Below, one piece after another: positions 27,717 to 36,479 of a stretch of DNA of 64,000 bases. A model generated the notes under the pieces. That model was not told the origin of the DNA and made no database searches. It saw only the letters and a program-made list of their open reading frames with translations. How positions within the stretch are numbered: the stretch's first letter is position 1; each line of letters opens with the position of its first letter. This DNA is from Brevibacillus choshinensis (GTDB lineage Bacteria; Bacillota; Bacilli; Brevibacillales; Brevibacillaceae). The DNA is taken from positions 328,365 to 392,364 of the forward strand of contig NZ_LJJB01000010.1 in the NCBI RefSeq assembly GCF_001420695.1, given 5' to 3'. A program made the position numbers and the translations under genes.

Positions 27717-29129
27717 TTATGCCGTTTTGCCAGACTGACCTTTCTGCGTTTGCGTCAGCTTTTTCTTATACTTGGTGTAGTAGATCAACGTGAGAAACAC
27801 CAACCATGGTACCCCGATAATCCAGGAGACGTTCCAGAACTCTGTATCCAGCCCCATGGTGATCAAAATCGCCGCAATCAGTACGATCCCGATGATCTGC
27901 AGGACTGGGAACCAAGGAGCCCGGACTGGAAGCTTTTCGCCTCCATTTTGCTCCCATTGCTTGCGGAACTTCAGATGAGAGAGTAGCGTCAGGAGCCAAA
28001 CGAATAGGGCACCGAACAGGGCAATCCCAAACAAATAGTTGTAAGCGAGCGGGCTAATTTTGGATATGAGAGCGGCCAGCGCCACCCCGATACTGGACAG
28101 CAGGAGCGCATTGACGGGCGTCCCATTCTTGGTCAGTTTGCCGAGTGCCTCCGGTGCATAGTCACTACGCGACAGAGAAAAGATCATCCGCGAGGTCATG
28201 TAGAGATTGGTATTCATGCTGGATAATGCCGCCGTCAGGACGACGAAGTTCATGATACCTGCCGCAGCTGAAATCCCCACGTGATTGAAGACGAGCACAA
28301 ACGGGCTTTGGGCAATTTCCTTTGCACCCGCATTAATCCAGGGTACGACGGCAATCATGATGCCCATCGCGAGGAAGTAGAACACGATCAGGCGCACAAC
28401 CATCGTCCGCATCGCACGCGGGACAGCCGAGCGCGGATCTTTTGCCTCTCCCGCCGTCACTGCGATTACCTCAACCCCTACGAAGCTAAAGATCGCCATC
28501 AGCACAGCCATCCATACGCCGCCAAATCCGTGCGGCATAAATCCGTCGTGCTTGGTGAAATTCTCAAGGCCAACTGCCGGCGTGCCAATCCCCAACACGA
28601 CTGCCACACCGAAAATAATGAAGGCAATAATAGCAACTACTTTGATCATGGCGAACCAGTATTCAATGCTGCCAAAGTTTTCAACCGAGCGAGAGTTGAC
28701 GTAGATCAGGGCCGCTCCGAACCCGAGTGTCCAGACCCAGACGGGAATGTCAGGGAACCAGTACGTCATGTAAATCCCGACCGCAACTGCTTCTCCGCCT
28801 ACCGCGATGACCTGTGCCGCCCAATACGTCCAACGAGAGGTAAAACCAGCCCAACCTCCCAAATACTTTTCGGCATACACCCCAAACGATCCCGCCGTTG
28901 GATGTGCGACCGCCATTTCCGAAAGTGAAAACATCATGATAACGGCGATAAATGCTGCGATCACATAGCTGAGGATTACTGCCGGCCCTGCGTAATTGAT
29001 GGCGATCGCGCTCCCCATAAAGAGCCCGGTTCCAATCGCTCCCCCGAGTCCGATCATCGTCAGCTGGTTCTTGGTTAGTCCTCGGTGCAGACCTGATTCA
29101 CGCTCGATAAAGTTGTCCTTATCCTTCAT
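27717..29129 (-). CDS. Amino acid permease of the APC family
   Basis: 470 residues with about 12 membrane helices and the APC/AAT N-terminal signature RGLTKNQLTMIGLGGAIGTGLFMGS. Related to the GabP, proline and aromatic amino acid permeases; the substrate is not determinable. I chose ATG 29129 because GGGGAGG lies 9 bases upstream and homology starts there, although the frame reaches 29321 into the previous gene. Third gene of the operon with the class-V aminotransferase and YitT-like protein. Confidence 0.9.
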   Translation of the reverse strand: MKDKDNFIERESGLHRGLTKNQLTMIGLGGAIGTGLFMGSAIAINYAGPAVILSYVIAAFIAVIMMFSLSEMAVAHPTAGSFGVYAEKYLGGWAGFTSRWTYWAAQVIAVGGEAVAVGIYMTYWFPDIPVWVWTLGFGAALIYVNSRSVENFGSIEYWFAMIKVVAIIAFIIFGVAVVLGIGTPAVGLENFTKHDGFMPHGFGGVWMAVLMAIFSFVGVEVIAVTAGEAKDPRSAVPRAMRTMVVRLIVFYFLAMGIMIAVVPWINAGAKEIAQSPFVLVFNHVGISAAAGIMNFVVLTAALSSMNTNLYMTSRMIFSLSRSDYAPEALGKLTKNGTPVNALLLSSIGVALAALISKISPLAYNYLFGIALFGALFVWLLTLLSHLKFRKQWEQNGGEKLPVRAPWFPVLQIIGIVLIAAILITMGLDTEFWNVSWIIGVPWLVFLTLIYYTKYKKKLTQTQKGQSGKTA

Positions 29130-29175
29130 ACGTGTACGCCTCCCCTTCATGACTCTCGATTTGCAATATTGCGAA

Positions 29176-29811
29176 TTAACTCGTCGTACTAACCTCAGAA
29201 TGGGATTCACTTCTTTTTGGCTGTCCCCATGCCATGCAGACATCGACTGCTTTCCCTGCCACCACAAGAGAGATGAGCGTGAAAATGGAGTGAAGAACAT
29301 CCGACACCAGCCACGAAGCAATCACGATTAATGCATTCATGGCAATCATCATTCTGCCGATGGTGAGGGCTGGCCATATTTTGTTGATCACAACGCAAGC
29401 AATATCTACGCCACCTGTCGTTCCTCCGGCGCGCAAAACCAAGGCAATTCCTACACCACTCACGATCCCGCCGAGAAGCGTCCCTGCCAGCGGTTGATGC
29501 CAACCAGGCAAGAAAGCAAATAACCACAGAAACAATGACAAACTCACCATGCCGACCAAACTATGGATGACAAATTTTCTCCCGACAAATCGGTAGCCTA
29601 AGAGAAATAGCGGGACATTCAACAGAAAATAAATAAGTCCGAGTGACAGGGGGAGAAAGTAACTGAGCAAGACAGCTACTCCCCCCAAGCCTGGAGCGGT
29701 GATTTCATTCGGCTGCATGAACAGGTAATACGCGAGTGCGACTAGTGCTGTACCAGCCAAAATCATGCTCCATTCCTTCCCGATCGTCTTTACTTGGGAC
29801 GCAGTAGTCAT
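29176..29811 (-). CDS. YitT-family (DUF161) membrane protein
   Basis: 211 residues with five to six hydrophobic helices and the repeated YitT pattern LFMQPNEITAPGLGGVAVLL and LVLRAGGTTGGVDIACVVI. It lacks the C-terminal DUF2179 domain found in longer YitT proteins. Probably an inner-membrane transporter-like protein of unknown substrate. It starts 10 bases after the aminotransferase stop and is followed 46 bases later by the APC permease start. Confidence 0.87.
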   Translation of the reverse strand: MTTASQVKTIGKEWSMILAGTALVALAYYLFMQPNEITAPGLGGVAVLLSYFLPLSLGLIYFLLNVPLFLLGYRFVGRKFVIHSLVGMVSLSLFLWLFAFLPGWHQPLAGTLLGGIVSGVGIALVLRAGGTTGGVDIACVVINKIWPALTIGRMMIAMNALIVIASWLVSDVLHSIFTLISLVVAGKAVDVCMAWGQPKRSESHSEVSTTS

Positions 29812-29821
29812 CAGTTCCCTC

Positions 29822-30961
29822 CTACAGGCTGGCAGGCAGCTCAGCTAATGCGTCGATCGCCGCCTTCACCTCATCCTCCGTGTTGTAAAAATGCGGAGCG
29901 ATACGGATCACATCGTTGCGTGCGGATACGAGAATTCCTTTTTTCTTGAGAATGGCTTCCGCTTTGGACGCTTGCGGGATGTAAATAGCGGTATTGGCTG
30001 CCTTTTGGCTTAAATCGAGTGGGCTCATGACCCGCAGCCCTTTTTCTGCCGCATAGGAGATCGCGGTATGAGACAAGCTCTGCAAGTAGGCTTCGATCCG
30101 CTCTACCCCAATTTCGTTGAGCAGTCCAATGCTTGCTGCTGCCGCGTAACCATTGATCATCGGAGGTGTTCCCGTTTCAAAGCGACGAGCTCCCTGCGCA
30201 TAATCCAGATGTTTGATGTCAAAGGCAAACGGGCTGACGCGTCCGAACCAGCCGGTCACCACAGGCTCCAGTTTTTCTGCCAGCTCCTTACGTACGTAAA
30301 GGAATGCAATTCCCGGGATTCCCAGCATGTACTTTTGAACACCAGCTGTAAGGAAATCAATGTCCATCTCTTTTACGTCGATGGCTACACTCCCCGCCGA
30401 CTGGTAGGCATCCACAAACAAATACGAACCTTTTTCATGTACGATATCGGCGATTTTCCGCACATCCTGTTTGAAGCCATTGTAATACGAAACATGCGGT
30501 ATCGAGGTAATCAGGGTCTGTTCATTTACCGACTGGCTGTAGTACTCTAGCGGTATGACCGAATCAGCTGCTGGAATAAACTGAATGTGTGCTCCTCTCT
30601 TCTGTTGAGCGAGCCACACATGGCCGATACTTGGGAAATCCATCTCTGTCGTCACGATCTGATTGCGTTCTCCTGAGAAATCCAGAGCGGTAGCTACGGA
30701 GGAAGCACAATCGGAAACGGAAGACAGGACGGCAATTTCTTCAGGAGAGGCATTGATCAGACGGGCGAATTGTCCTTTTGCTTCCTCCACCTTGTCCATC
30801 CACAGATTCCAGTCCATCCCGGTATAACGAAGCGTGTCCACGTATGCAGCAATCGCTTCCTCTACCGGGCGGCCGAGAGCACTTTGCGAGCAGCTGGACA
30901 GCTGTATTTTCTCGTTCAGAATCGGAAAATATTCTCTTTCCTTAGCAAATGGAAACGTCAT
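29822..30961 (-). CDS. Class-V aminotransferase-fold PLP enzyme
   Basis: 379 residues similar to the cysteine desulfurase/kynureninase/isopenicillin-N-epimerase group. VDAYQSAGSVAIDV marks the PLP-Asp region and TAGVQKYMLGIPG carries the PLP Lys; RRFETGTPPMINGYAAAAS is also typical. No NifS-type Cys loop is evident. Divergent from a Crp/Fnr regulator with only 47 bases between them, and operonic with YitT and APC genes, suggesting catabolism or modification of an imported amino acid. Reaction unknown. Confidence 0.87.
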   Translation of the reverse strand: MTFPFAKEREYFPILNEKIQLSSCSQSALGRPVEEAIAAYVDTLRYTGMDWNLWMDKVEEAKGQFARLINASPEEIAVLSSVSDCASSVATALDFSGERNQIVTTEMDFPSIGHVWLAQQKRGAHIQFIPAADSVIPLEYYSQSVNEQTLITSIPHVSYYNGFKQDVRKIADIVHEKGSYLFVDAYQSAGSVAIDVKEMDIDFLTAGVQKYMLGIPGIAFLYVRKELAEKLEPVVTGWFGRVSPFAFDIKHLDYAQGARRFETGTPPMINGYAAAASIGLLNEIGVERIEAYLQSLSHTAISYAAEKGLRVMSPLDLSQKAANTAIYIPQASKAEAILKKKGILVSARNDVIRIAPHFYNTEDEVKAAIDALAELPASL

Positions 30962-31008
30962 AACAATCCCTCTTTCTATTGTTCAATGATTGTGGAGTGA
31001 TACTTACC

Positions 31009-31701
31009 ATGATTTCGTTCTTCGACGACAAGACCTCACCCTGGATGGAGGACCTCCCCTATGACTGGCGAGACGTTTACTCCCTCGGGCAATCGATCCC
31101 TTACCAAAAGCACGAAACCATTTTTCATCAGGACCATGCTGCGAAACACGTGTACATGGTTCTGCAGGGACGCATTCGCCTCTTTTTGACTACCCCTTCT
31201 GGTGATGAGAAAGCAATCGCCATCATTGGACGAAACGGACTACTCGGCGAATGCGGGCTGTTTGACCATCCCACCTTCAACAACGGGGCGATTACCGCCA
31301 GCAAGGCAACCCTGCTAAAGGTTCCAGTCGAACGGTTCAAGGAAGCGTTTTCAACAAACCTTACCATCGCTCACAACGTCCTCCGTTTTCTCGACGGAAA
31401 GAACCGGATACTCGCGTCGCACACCATGCAGCTCAGCTTTTACTCCGCTGCACAGCGGATTTGCTTTACCCTGATGCAACTGGGTAGTACGTACGGGAAA
31501 GAAGGAAACGGTAAACGAGTCATCACCGTCCGCTTCACTCATCAGGAGCTGGCCAATGTGGTCGGCACTTCGCGTGTGACCGTGGCCAACACGATGAAGG
31601 AACTCGAACGAAAGCACATCCTCTCCAAGGAAGGCGGCTTGTATGTCATTGAGGACGAAGCACAGCTGTACCGCTCCGTTTTAGATGGCCTATCGCTGTA
31701 A
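31009..31701 (+). CDS. Crp/Fnr-family transcriptional regulator
   Basis: About 230 residues: a cyclic-nucleotide-binding-like domain (HVYMVLQGRIRLFL ... LLGECGLFD) and a C-terminal winged helix (THQELANVVGTSRVTVANTMKEL). No Cys cluster for an Fe-S centre is seen, so it is not a classic Fnr. ATG 31009 follows GTGGAGTG; the frame extends to 30979. The short divergent region implies control of the aminotransferase-YitT-permease operon. Confidence 0.9.
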   Translation: MISFFDDKTSPWMEDLPYDWRDVYSLGQSIPYQKHETIFHQDHAAKHVYMVLQGRIRLFLTTPSGDEKAIAIIGRNGLLGECGLFDHPTFNNGAITASKATLLKVPVERFKEAFSTNLTIAHNVLRFLDGKNRILASHTMQLSFYSAAQRICFTLMQLGSTYGKEGNGKRVITVRFTHQELANVVGTSRVTVANTMKELERKHILSKEGGLYVIEDEAQLYRSVLDGLSL

Positions 31702-31813
31702 TACCTTCACGATACAGGAAGAGTTCAGATGGAATCAGTAAAGCACTTTACACTTTTCGCATTTCGAGCCAAATTTCTGACAACAGAGGGTTGGAAAAAA
31801 GGAGGAGTGTTCG

Positions 31814-31996
31814 ATGACTTTGTGGGTTTTTCTTGCGCTTGTGATCGGTGGGATTTTGCTGTTTGGGGTTCTTTACGAATCCATCTCTCGACGGTCGAAA
31901 AGAAGGGTACCCGTGAAGCCGGGCAAGTACGATCAAACGTACACGGAGCAACTGCTGCAGGATACACGGGATACGATTAACAGGACGGATGTGTAA
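31814..31996 (+). CDS. Small single-pass membrane protein
   Basis: 60 residues: one hydrophobic helix (LWVFLALVIGGILLFGVLY, about 3-21) followed by a basic stretch (SRRSKRRVPVKPG) and a polar tail. AAGGAGGAG precedes ATG 31814 at good distance. A longer frame from 31729 overlaps in another register and looks like a shadow. No family recognised. Confidence 0.7.
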   Translation: MTLWVFLALVIGGILLFGVLYESISRRSKRRVPVKPGKYDQTYTEQLLQDTRDTINRTDV

Positions 31997-32034
31997 AAAG
32001 GAATGCCTCTAGTCGACGGGAGACATTCCAAAAG
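31997..32034 (-). terminator. Terminator of the lipoprotein gene
   Basis: Minus-strand stem GGAATG/CATTCC with inner CTC/GAG, followed by TTTTT; it overlaps the last codons of the lipoprotein gene. Confidence 0.6.
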
Positions 32035-32515
32035 AGATATTTTCAAAATCGTCCATGCTCAAAGCGTAAGATACTCGTACACCTTTCGCATTTTTAATGG
32101 CAAAGGCGACTTGATGGAGGTAGCCATCCCATGACGATTCGCGGTCACCGTTTGCTGCGATCACGCCTGCTGCCTCTTTATCGTCCCAAATGCTGAAGAA
32201 AGTTGTGTTCGGGTAATCACGGACGACTTGATTCACTATCCGTAGGGCCAATATTTTTCTCTCCAGCTCCTGTCCTCGCGGCGGCAAGCTCGAATAGATC
32301 ACCAGTTCATTTGGCTTGCCCTCTTTCTTCTGTACGAAGATGGAGATGTCATCGGATGAAAGAAAATGTTCGACTTTGGCTTCCACGGTGGGGACGGATT
32401 TTTCTTTTTCTTTTTCATGTATGGTTGGGTTGGAAGCTCCGATGTCAGTGTCTGAACTACACGCCTGCAGAAGCATCGTCATCAACAGAGCAACGAGGTG
32501 GATTCCTTTTCGCAA
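32009..32515 (-). CDS. Putative lipoprotein of unknown function
   Basis: About 168 residues with a lipoprotein signal (MRKGIHLVALLMTMLLQAC) and a polar linker rich in Lys and Glu, then a compact domain (IFVQKKEGKPNELVIY ... FFSIWDDKEAAGV). TTG 32515 is the likely start because AGAGGG lies 7 bases upstream; a GTG at 32539 would add eight charged residues and spoil the signal peptide. Single gene, convergent with the small membrane protein. Family not recognised. Confidence 0.72.
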   Translation of the reverse strand: MRKGIHLVALLMTMLLQACSSDTDIGASNPTIHEKEKEKSVPTVEAKVEHFLSSDDISIFVQKKEGKPNELVIYSSLPPRGQELERKILALRIVNQVVRDYPNTTFFSIWDDKEAAGVIAANGDRESSWDGYLHQVAFAIKNAKGVRVSYALSMDDFENISFGMSPVD

Positions 32516-32671
32516 TGAGCATCCCTCTTTCTTCTTCACTTTTAATATTTTTCCATATTTTTACTAATAATCCTTCCTCAAAAAATTGATTTACTTGTCC
32601 GATTCCATATATCCAAGCATGGCTTGCCCTCCTGCATATGCTGGAAGGAGATAGACAAAGGGGGGATTTTC

Positions 32672-32803
32672 ATGAAAAAGAAAAACGTCCGTGCCAAACG
32701 TCGTAACTGGAATAACTGGAACAACGGGAACAACTCCAGAACCTTTCGGATCACGCTTCGCCCTGGCGACAGGCTGGTAGTAACCGTCCGCGACGACGAT
32801 TAA
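32672..32803 (+). CDS. Short Asn/Trp-rich protein
   Basis: 43 residues: a basic start (MKKKNVRAKRR), the low-complexity stretch NWNNWNNGNNSR and a regular end FRITLRPGDRLVVTVRDDD. A GGAAGGAG and a GGGGGG stretch lie before the ATG at 32672, and a strong terminator follows 20 bases after the stop, so it is a self-contained transcription unit. No family recognised; the composition resembles small spore- or coat-associated proteins, which is only a guess. Confidence 0.65.
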   Translation: MKKKNVRAKRRNWNNWNNGNNSRTFRITLRPGDRLVVTVRDDD

Positions 32804-32821
32804 TCTGCGTTCGAACAACAA

Positions 32822-32858
32822 AAGAGCCATTTTCCCCTAGGGATGATGGCTCTTTTTG
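32822..32858. terminator. Bidirectional terminator
   Basis: AGAGCCAT pairs with ATGGCTCT, T-runs on both strands. It ends the 43-residue gene and, on the minus strand, the basic membrane-protein frame. Confidence 0.85.
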
Positions 32859-32860
32859 GG

Positions 32861-33097
32861 TTATCGTTTTTTGCGACTTCCTTTGATTTTCGCGTTTCCT
32901 TTTGAATTAGTCCTTTGCTTGCCGGTTGCTCTTCGTTTTCCTTTTGCCTTTTTTGCCCGTACTTTCTGGTTGCTCCTTGCACTTTTGTTGAAAGCGACGG
33001 ACCCCCGTCCTCCACCGACTGCATGCTGTTGCTTGGTGTTGGAGAAGAAGATAATCGATGCGTATAAAAATATCGGGATGATCCATAATAAAGTCAT
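32861..33097 (-). CDS. Possible small membrane protein with a highly basic tail
   Basis: 78 residues from ATG 33097: a hydrophobic N-terminus (LLWIIPIFLYASIIFF) followed by a tail very rich in Lys and Arg (KVRAKKAKGKRRATGKQR). The stop abuts a terminator on its strand, which supports expression, but the ribosome site is weak. A long frame on the opposite strand is also open, so this call is tentative. Confidence 0.4.
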   Translation of the reverse strand: MTLLWIIPIFLYASIIFFSNTKQQHAVGGGRGSVAFNKSARSNQKVRAKKAKGKRRATGKQRTNSKGNAKIKGSRKKR

Positions 33098-33124
33098 CGA
33101 GCTCGGTGGTGTGTTTGTTTTCAA

Positions 33125-33566
33125 ACAGGCTTTAGTCTTTTAGGAGGCGATGTGCCATGGATGATTTAGACAACACCCAAGCGAGTAAGGGAAACCGTTC
33201 ACAGTTGTAGGCTTCTAACTTCATAACGGAGGTAGATGCGTCGCACGTGATAATCGGTAACACCCTAAAACCTACGAGCTCGATGAATGCCGTCTCCATT
33301 ATGGAGGCGGTTATTTCTTTTAGGAAAACGGAGAAAAAAGCTACGGTTCATAGTGCCACTTGAATTAAAAATCTTCTTAAATGAGAAAAAGCAGATGCAC
33401 ATGGCGATCTGCTTTTTTTACTCCATCTATTATTTGAAAAAAGAATGTTTATTTGAGACATAGATACATCATAGTTTATTACAAATTTTAACATAAGTCT
33501 ATTGTTGTTGGAAAAATCCTTGTATGTTTATGGTGGGCTACGGAACACCAAAATATAGGAAGGAGA
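33125..33566. other. Gap without a clear gene: tiny ORF and two terminators
   Basis: A 17-codon frame at 33157-33210 (plus) has AGGAGG upstream (MDDLDNTQASKGNRSQL). After it come about 80 bases with no frame and a terminator-like hairpin at 33287-33322 (GCCGTCTCC/GGAGGCGGT, T-rich end). A second terminator at 33385-33420 (GCAGAT/ATCTGC, T-run) follows. This could be a small RNA or short peptide unit of about 170 bases; I recognise no known RNA family. Confidence 0.35.
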
Positions 33567-33572
33567 ATGACT

Positions 33573-34490
33573 GTGGAGGAGCCATATTATTGGAATCGTC
33601 AAATCGCGTATTTGCACAAGTCGGCCAGTCTTTACTACAACGACGATTATCTAAAGTTTCTCGTCGATACGGTATGGAAGATCGATAGGCCTGTTCATAT
33701 GATCGATTTTGGCTGTGGGTTTGGTCATTTGGGGCTTCGGCTACTCCCCTTTCTAAAAGAGGGATCGACGTATACCGGGATCGACGCTGGCACAAAGCTG
33801 ATTGATCATGCTCGGCATTTATTTAAAAATTTGCCCTACGAAGTTGAATTTGTGGTTGGTGATTTCCTCTCCCTCCCCATCAATAAGAAGTATGACCTGG
33901 CGGTTTGCCATGCAGTGCTGCTTCATATGGCTGAGCCGATGCGAATGCTCAGGAAAATGGTTGACAGTGTTAAGACTGGTGGGAAAGTAATCGCGTTTGA
34001 ACCTCACTGGAATGGCAATATGGCCAGCCACCATTTCCAAGGAATTGATCAGTCCAGAATCATTCCCCTTGGGCTTTTGCAAGAGTTATTTGAACGAGAT
34101 GCCAAACGATACGGTAAGGATGGCAACATCGGCTTAAAACTTCCTCTGTACTTCAATCGCATTGGACTCAGTGACGTTCAGTGCCGGGTCAGTGATAAGG
34201 TGAACATCCTAGATCCTGAGGTGGATCGCGAAATTGCCGCACAGCTATACGAAGCGATTACATTTACTGACCCTGGAGACATCGAGCCCTTCATTCAATG
34301 CCTGATCGAACGTGGGATGCTGCCGGAAGAAGCACACCGGCAATACGAGGCTGAAAAGCTGCTATCAACTGCGTTTACTCCTTCTGTTGCGGCGACTTAT
34401 GCGGCAGGCATGAAAATCACTTTTGGGAATGTCGTCGAACAGATCCAGCTGGATCAACAAAATATCCAGACAGCACTGGACTTACCATAG
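33573..34490 (+). CDS. SAM-dependent methyltransferase
   Basis: About 305 residues with the class I methyltransferase glycine motif IDFGCGFGHLGLRLL near residue 46, the acidic GIDAGTKLIDHA, and motif V-like FVVGDFLSLP. A GTG at 33573 is 7 bases after GGAAGGAG and is preferred; ATG 33567 is only two bases from it. The C-terminal half (from about 150) has no recognised domain. Acceptor unknown. Monocistronic with a terminator after it. Confidence 0.87.
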   Translation: MEEPYYWNRQIAYLHKSASLYYNDDYLKFLVDTVWKIDRPVHMIDFGCGFGHLGLRLLPFLKEGSTYTGIDAGTKLIDHARHLFKNLPYEVEFVVGDFLSLPINKKYDLAVCHAVLLHMAEPMRMLRKMVDSVKTGGKVIAFEPHWNGNMASHHFQGIDQSRIIPLGLLQELFERDAKRYGKDGNIGLKLPLYFNRIGLSDVQCRVSDKVNILDPEVDREIAAQLYEAITFTDPGDIEPFIQCLIERGMLPEEAHRQYEAEKLLSTAFTPSVAATYAAGMKITFGNVVEQIQLDQQNIQTALDLP

Positions 34491-34495
34491 CAAAA

Positions 34496-34528
34496 CGAAG
34501 CGCCCCTTATGGGTGCTTCTTCGCTTTA
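34496..34528 (+). terminator. Terminator of the methyltransferase gene
   Basis: GAAGCGCCC pairs with GGGTGCTTC, followed by a T-containing tract. Confidence 0.7.
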
Positions 34529-34651
34529 TGCCCCCACACTTGCCGCCCGACAGGAGGTACGATTCCCCGCACCTCATAATTTCTCAACGAGCTTGTACCG
34601 ATCCCTAATGGTTTGGCAATATCCGAAGGACGAAAAGTACGGCTCAAAGAC

Positions 34652-34706
34652 AAAGGCAGTGGCTGCTTCGGACGAGAAGGAAGTCCTAGACAGCCACTGC
34701 CTTTTG
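34652..34706. terminator. Long-stem hairpin between convergent genes
   Basis: A perfect 14-bp stem (AAAGGCAGTGGCTG with CAGCCACTGCCTTT) with a 24-base loop; likely ends the PHP hydrolase transcript on the minus strand. Confidence 0.65.
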
Positions 34707-34744
34707 TAAATAATCGAACCCCTGCATCCTAAAAAAGTTGTCCC

Positions 34745-36313
34745 CTACTTCTTCTCAGGTTTCACAGTAACAAAAATAGGATTGGAATAGAACCACAAGT
34801 CTTGATAATTCCGTTTGTTGATCTCGGCAAATCGCGTCTCGTTGTCCGCAATGTCTGTCTTGGGATCCATCAATGGCTCTCCGTTGCTCGTCTCACCTGG
34901 GACATTCACCCCTAGATTGGTTCCTCTGAGGCGAAAGTATTGATTCTTATCCGCTTTCCAGGTAAAGGTGATGACGTTGTAACCATTGCGATCGGTTTTC
35001 CAATCCTTGCTTGTGAAGCGCTTCACGACTTTTGTTGTATCGTTTGTGGCCTTGTTATACGCAGGTGTGCCTTGCACTGCTTTACCGGTTACATCTCCTG
35101 CAATCAGATCCACGTGATCCACACGAACAGGATCGCCGTTGTTATTCTTTTTCGGGCTCTTGAAGCGGATCGTAATCTCCGCCTTTTGTCCTTTTTTGAC
35201 AATAAGTTCTTGGCCCATTTCGGATTCCTTGCCGCCACCTTGAATTCGGAAATCCAATGCGTCAATCAGATCTCCATAGACAGAAAATGATTTGCCAGAT
35301 CTCATGCCATCCAGTACAGACTGCATGGTGGTTCCGTTTACCCACGTATAATTCTTCGCGTACTGACCGGGCCAGTAACCACTGGAGTAGAGACGGTTAT
35401 CACTGATTTCGAAATGGGAGTCCGAATTGGAAAAGTTCCAGAAGTGTCGTCCTTCTCCAAGAAGGGCATCCCAAGAACCGCCAACCTTAGCCAGCATGTA
35501 ATCGGAACCGCCGTACGTCCGATTTTCAGGCGTGTCCAAATTCAAGCCGCCTCGATCTGGTTCCATTTGGTTTCCGGGCATGCCTTCAAAACCGAATGCG
35601 ACATTGGGTGCAATATTGTTAAAATCGCGGAAATCCGAAATGGTATACACCTTTTTTCGAGAGGGATGATTCATAATGGCGTAGCTGCTCTTCTTATAAT
35701 TCTTCTCAAGCCATGCGAGTGCGGTACGAGCGTCTTGAGCTGTGGTGTAGGCTCTTTGATCCTTCTTTTCCCAAGCAGCTACGTCCCTTGGATCGAACAT
35801 CTTCTCGTCTCTGTTGGTAAACAAATACTCGAACTGATTGACAGCTTTCAAGCTTTTCTCGGATCCCGACTTGTCACCGACAATACCAATCCCGACGTGC
35901 TCGTAAGTAGGCATGTCCCATTCAAATCCCGAGAAGATGATTTTATTACGGTACTTGCCCTCGCTCTGTAGCTGTTTTATTTTTGGTGCTTGATATTGAA
36001 TGATCCCCTGCGACAACGGAATGGGTCCACCCGCGATCGCGTTCCCTTCGTCATCTCTTGCAGATGTTCTCAAGTGATCGGAAATCGCGATCCAGTCCAT
36101 ACCATATGTGAATGCATGGTCGAGCACACTTTCTAGCGACTGCTGTGCATCGTCGGATTGAAAAGTATGAGCGTGATACTCCCCTTTCATCCATCTGCCA
36201 TGCACGTTCTTTTGATCTTTATCCTCTAACTCTTTTGCTGCTACAGGCAGACCTTGCGCAAGAATGCTCATACTGAGAGCCAAAACGGTGATCGCTTTGA
36301 ATCTAGGCAACAT
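34745..36313 (-). CDS. Secreted PHP-domain metallohydrolase (CehA/McbA-like)
   Basis: About 522 residues with a Sec signal peptide (FKAITVLALSMSILAQGLPVAA), then a PHP-type metal site: EYHAHTFQSDD near residue 46, AISDHLR near 78, MNHPSRK near 218 and SNSDSHF near 300. The C-terminal third is a beta-rich region (QKAEITIRFKSPKK). Family members hydrolyse esters or phosphoesters, for instance carbaryl hydrolases. ATG 36313 follows GGAGGTG; the GTG four codons upstream is part of that ribosome site. Extracellular location is inferred from the signal. Confidence 0.82.
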   Translation of the reverse strand: MLPRFKAITVLALSMSILAQGLPVAAKELEDKDQKNVHGRWMKGEYHAHTFQSDDAQQSLESVLDHAFTYGMDWIAISDHLRTSARDDEGNAIAGGPIPLSQGIIQYQAPKIKQLQSEGKYRNKIIFSGFEWDMPTYEHVGIGIVGDKSGSEKSLKAVNQFEYLFTNRDEKMFDPRDVAAWEKKDQRAYTTAQDARTALAWLEKNYKKSSYAIMNHPSRKKVYTISDFRDFNNIAPNVAFGFEGMPGNQMEPDRGGLNLDTPENRTYGGSDYMLAKVGGSWDALLGEGRHFWNFSNSDSHFEISDNRLYSSGYWPGQYAKNYTWVNGTTMQSVLDGMRSGKSFSVYGDLIDALDFRIQGGGKESEMGQELIVKKGQKAEITIRFKSPKKNNNGDPVRVDHVDLIAGDVTGKAVQGTPAYNKATNDTTKVVKRFTSKDWKTDRNGYNVITFTWKADKNQYFRLRGTNLGVNVPGETSNGEPLMDPKTDIADNETRFAEINKRNYQDLWFYSNPIFVTVKPEKK

Positions 36314-36434
36314 GTTTGTATACACCTCCGAAGTCTTGTACCTTTGAACACCTCTGACTTTAAAACAAAAAGATTAAGCCCGTTTTCGGTGATGGTAACT
36401 TTTTCGTAAAGCATTCTTGAACTGCACTCGAAAA

Positions 36435-36471
36435 CGCAAAAAAACCCCTCCTTCAGGAGAGGTTTTTTGAC
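36435..36471. terminator. Terminator of the NCS2 permease gene
   Basis: ACCCCTCC/GGAGAGGT stem with A-run on one side and T-run on the other; directly after the permease stop on the minus strand. Confidence 0.82.
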
Positions 36472-36479
36472 GTATAGGG

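Noticed and set aside
31729-31980. 83-codon plus frame overlapping the 60-residue membrane protein
   Set aside because: The shorter frame has the AAGGAGGAG site and a clean membrane helix; the longer one has neither.
32856-33143. Hydrophobic plus frame opposite the basic membrane protein
   Set aside because: No ribosome site; it begins inside the terminator and its hydrophobicity follows from the Lys/Arg-rich opposite strand.
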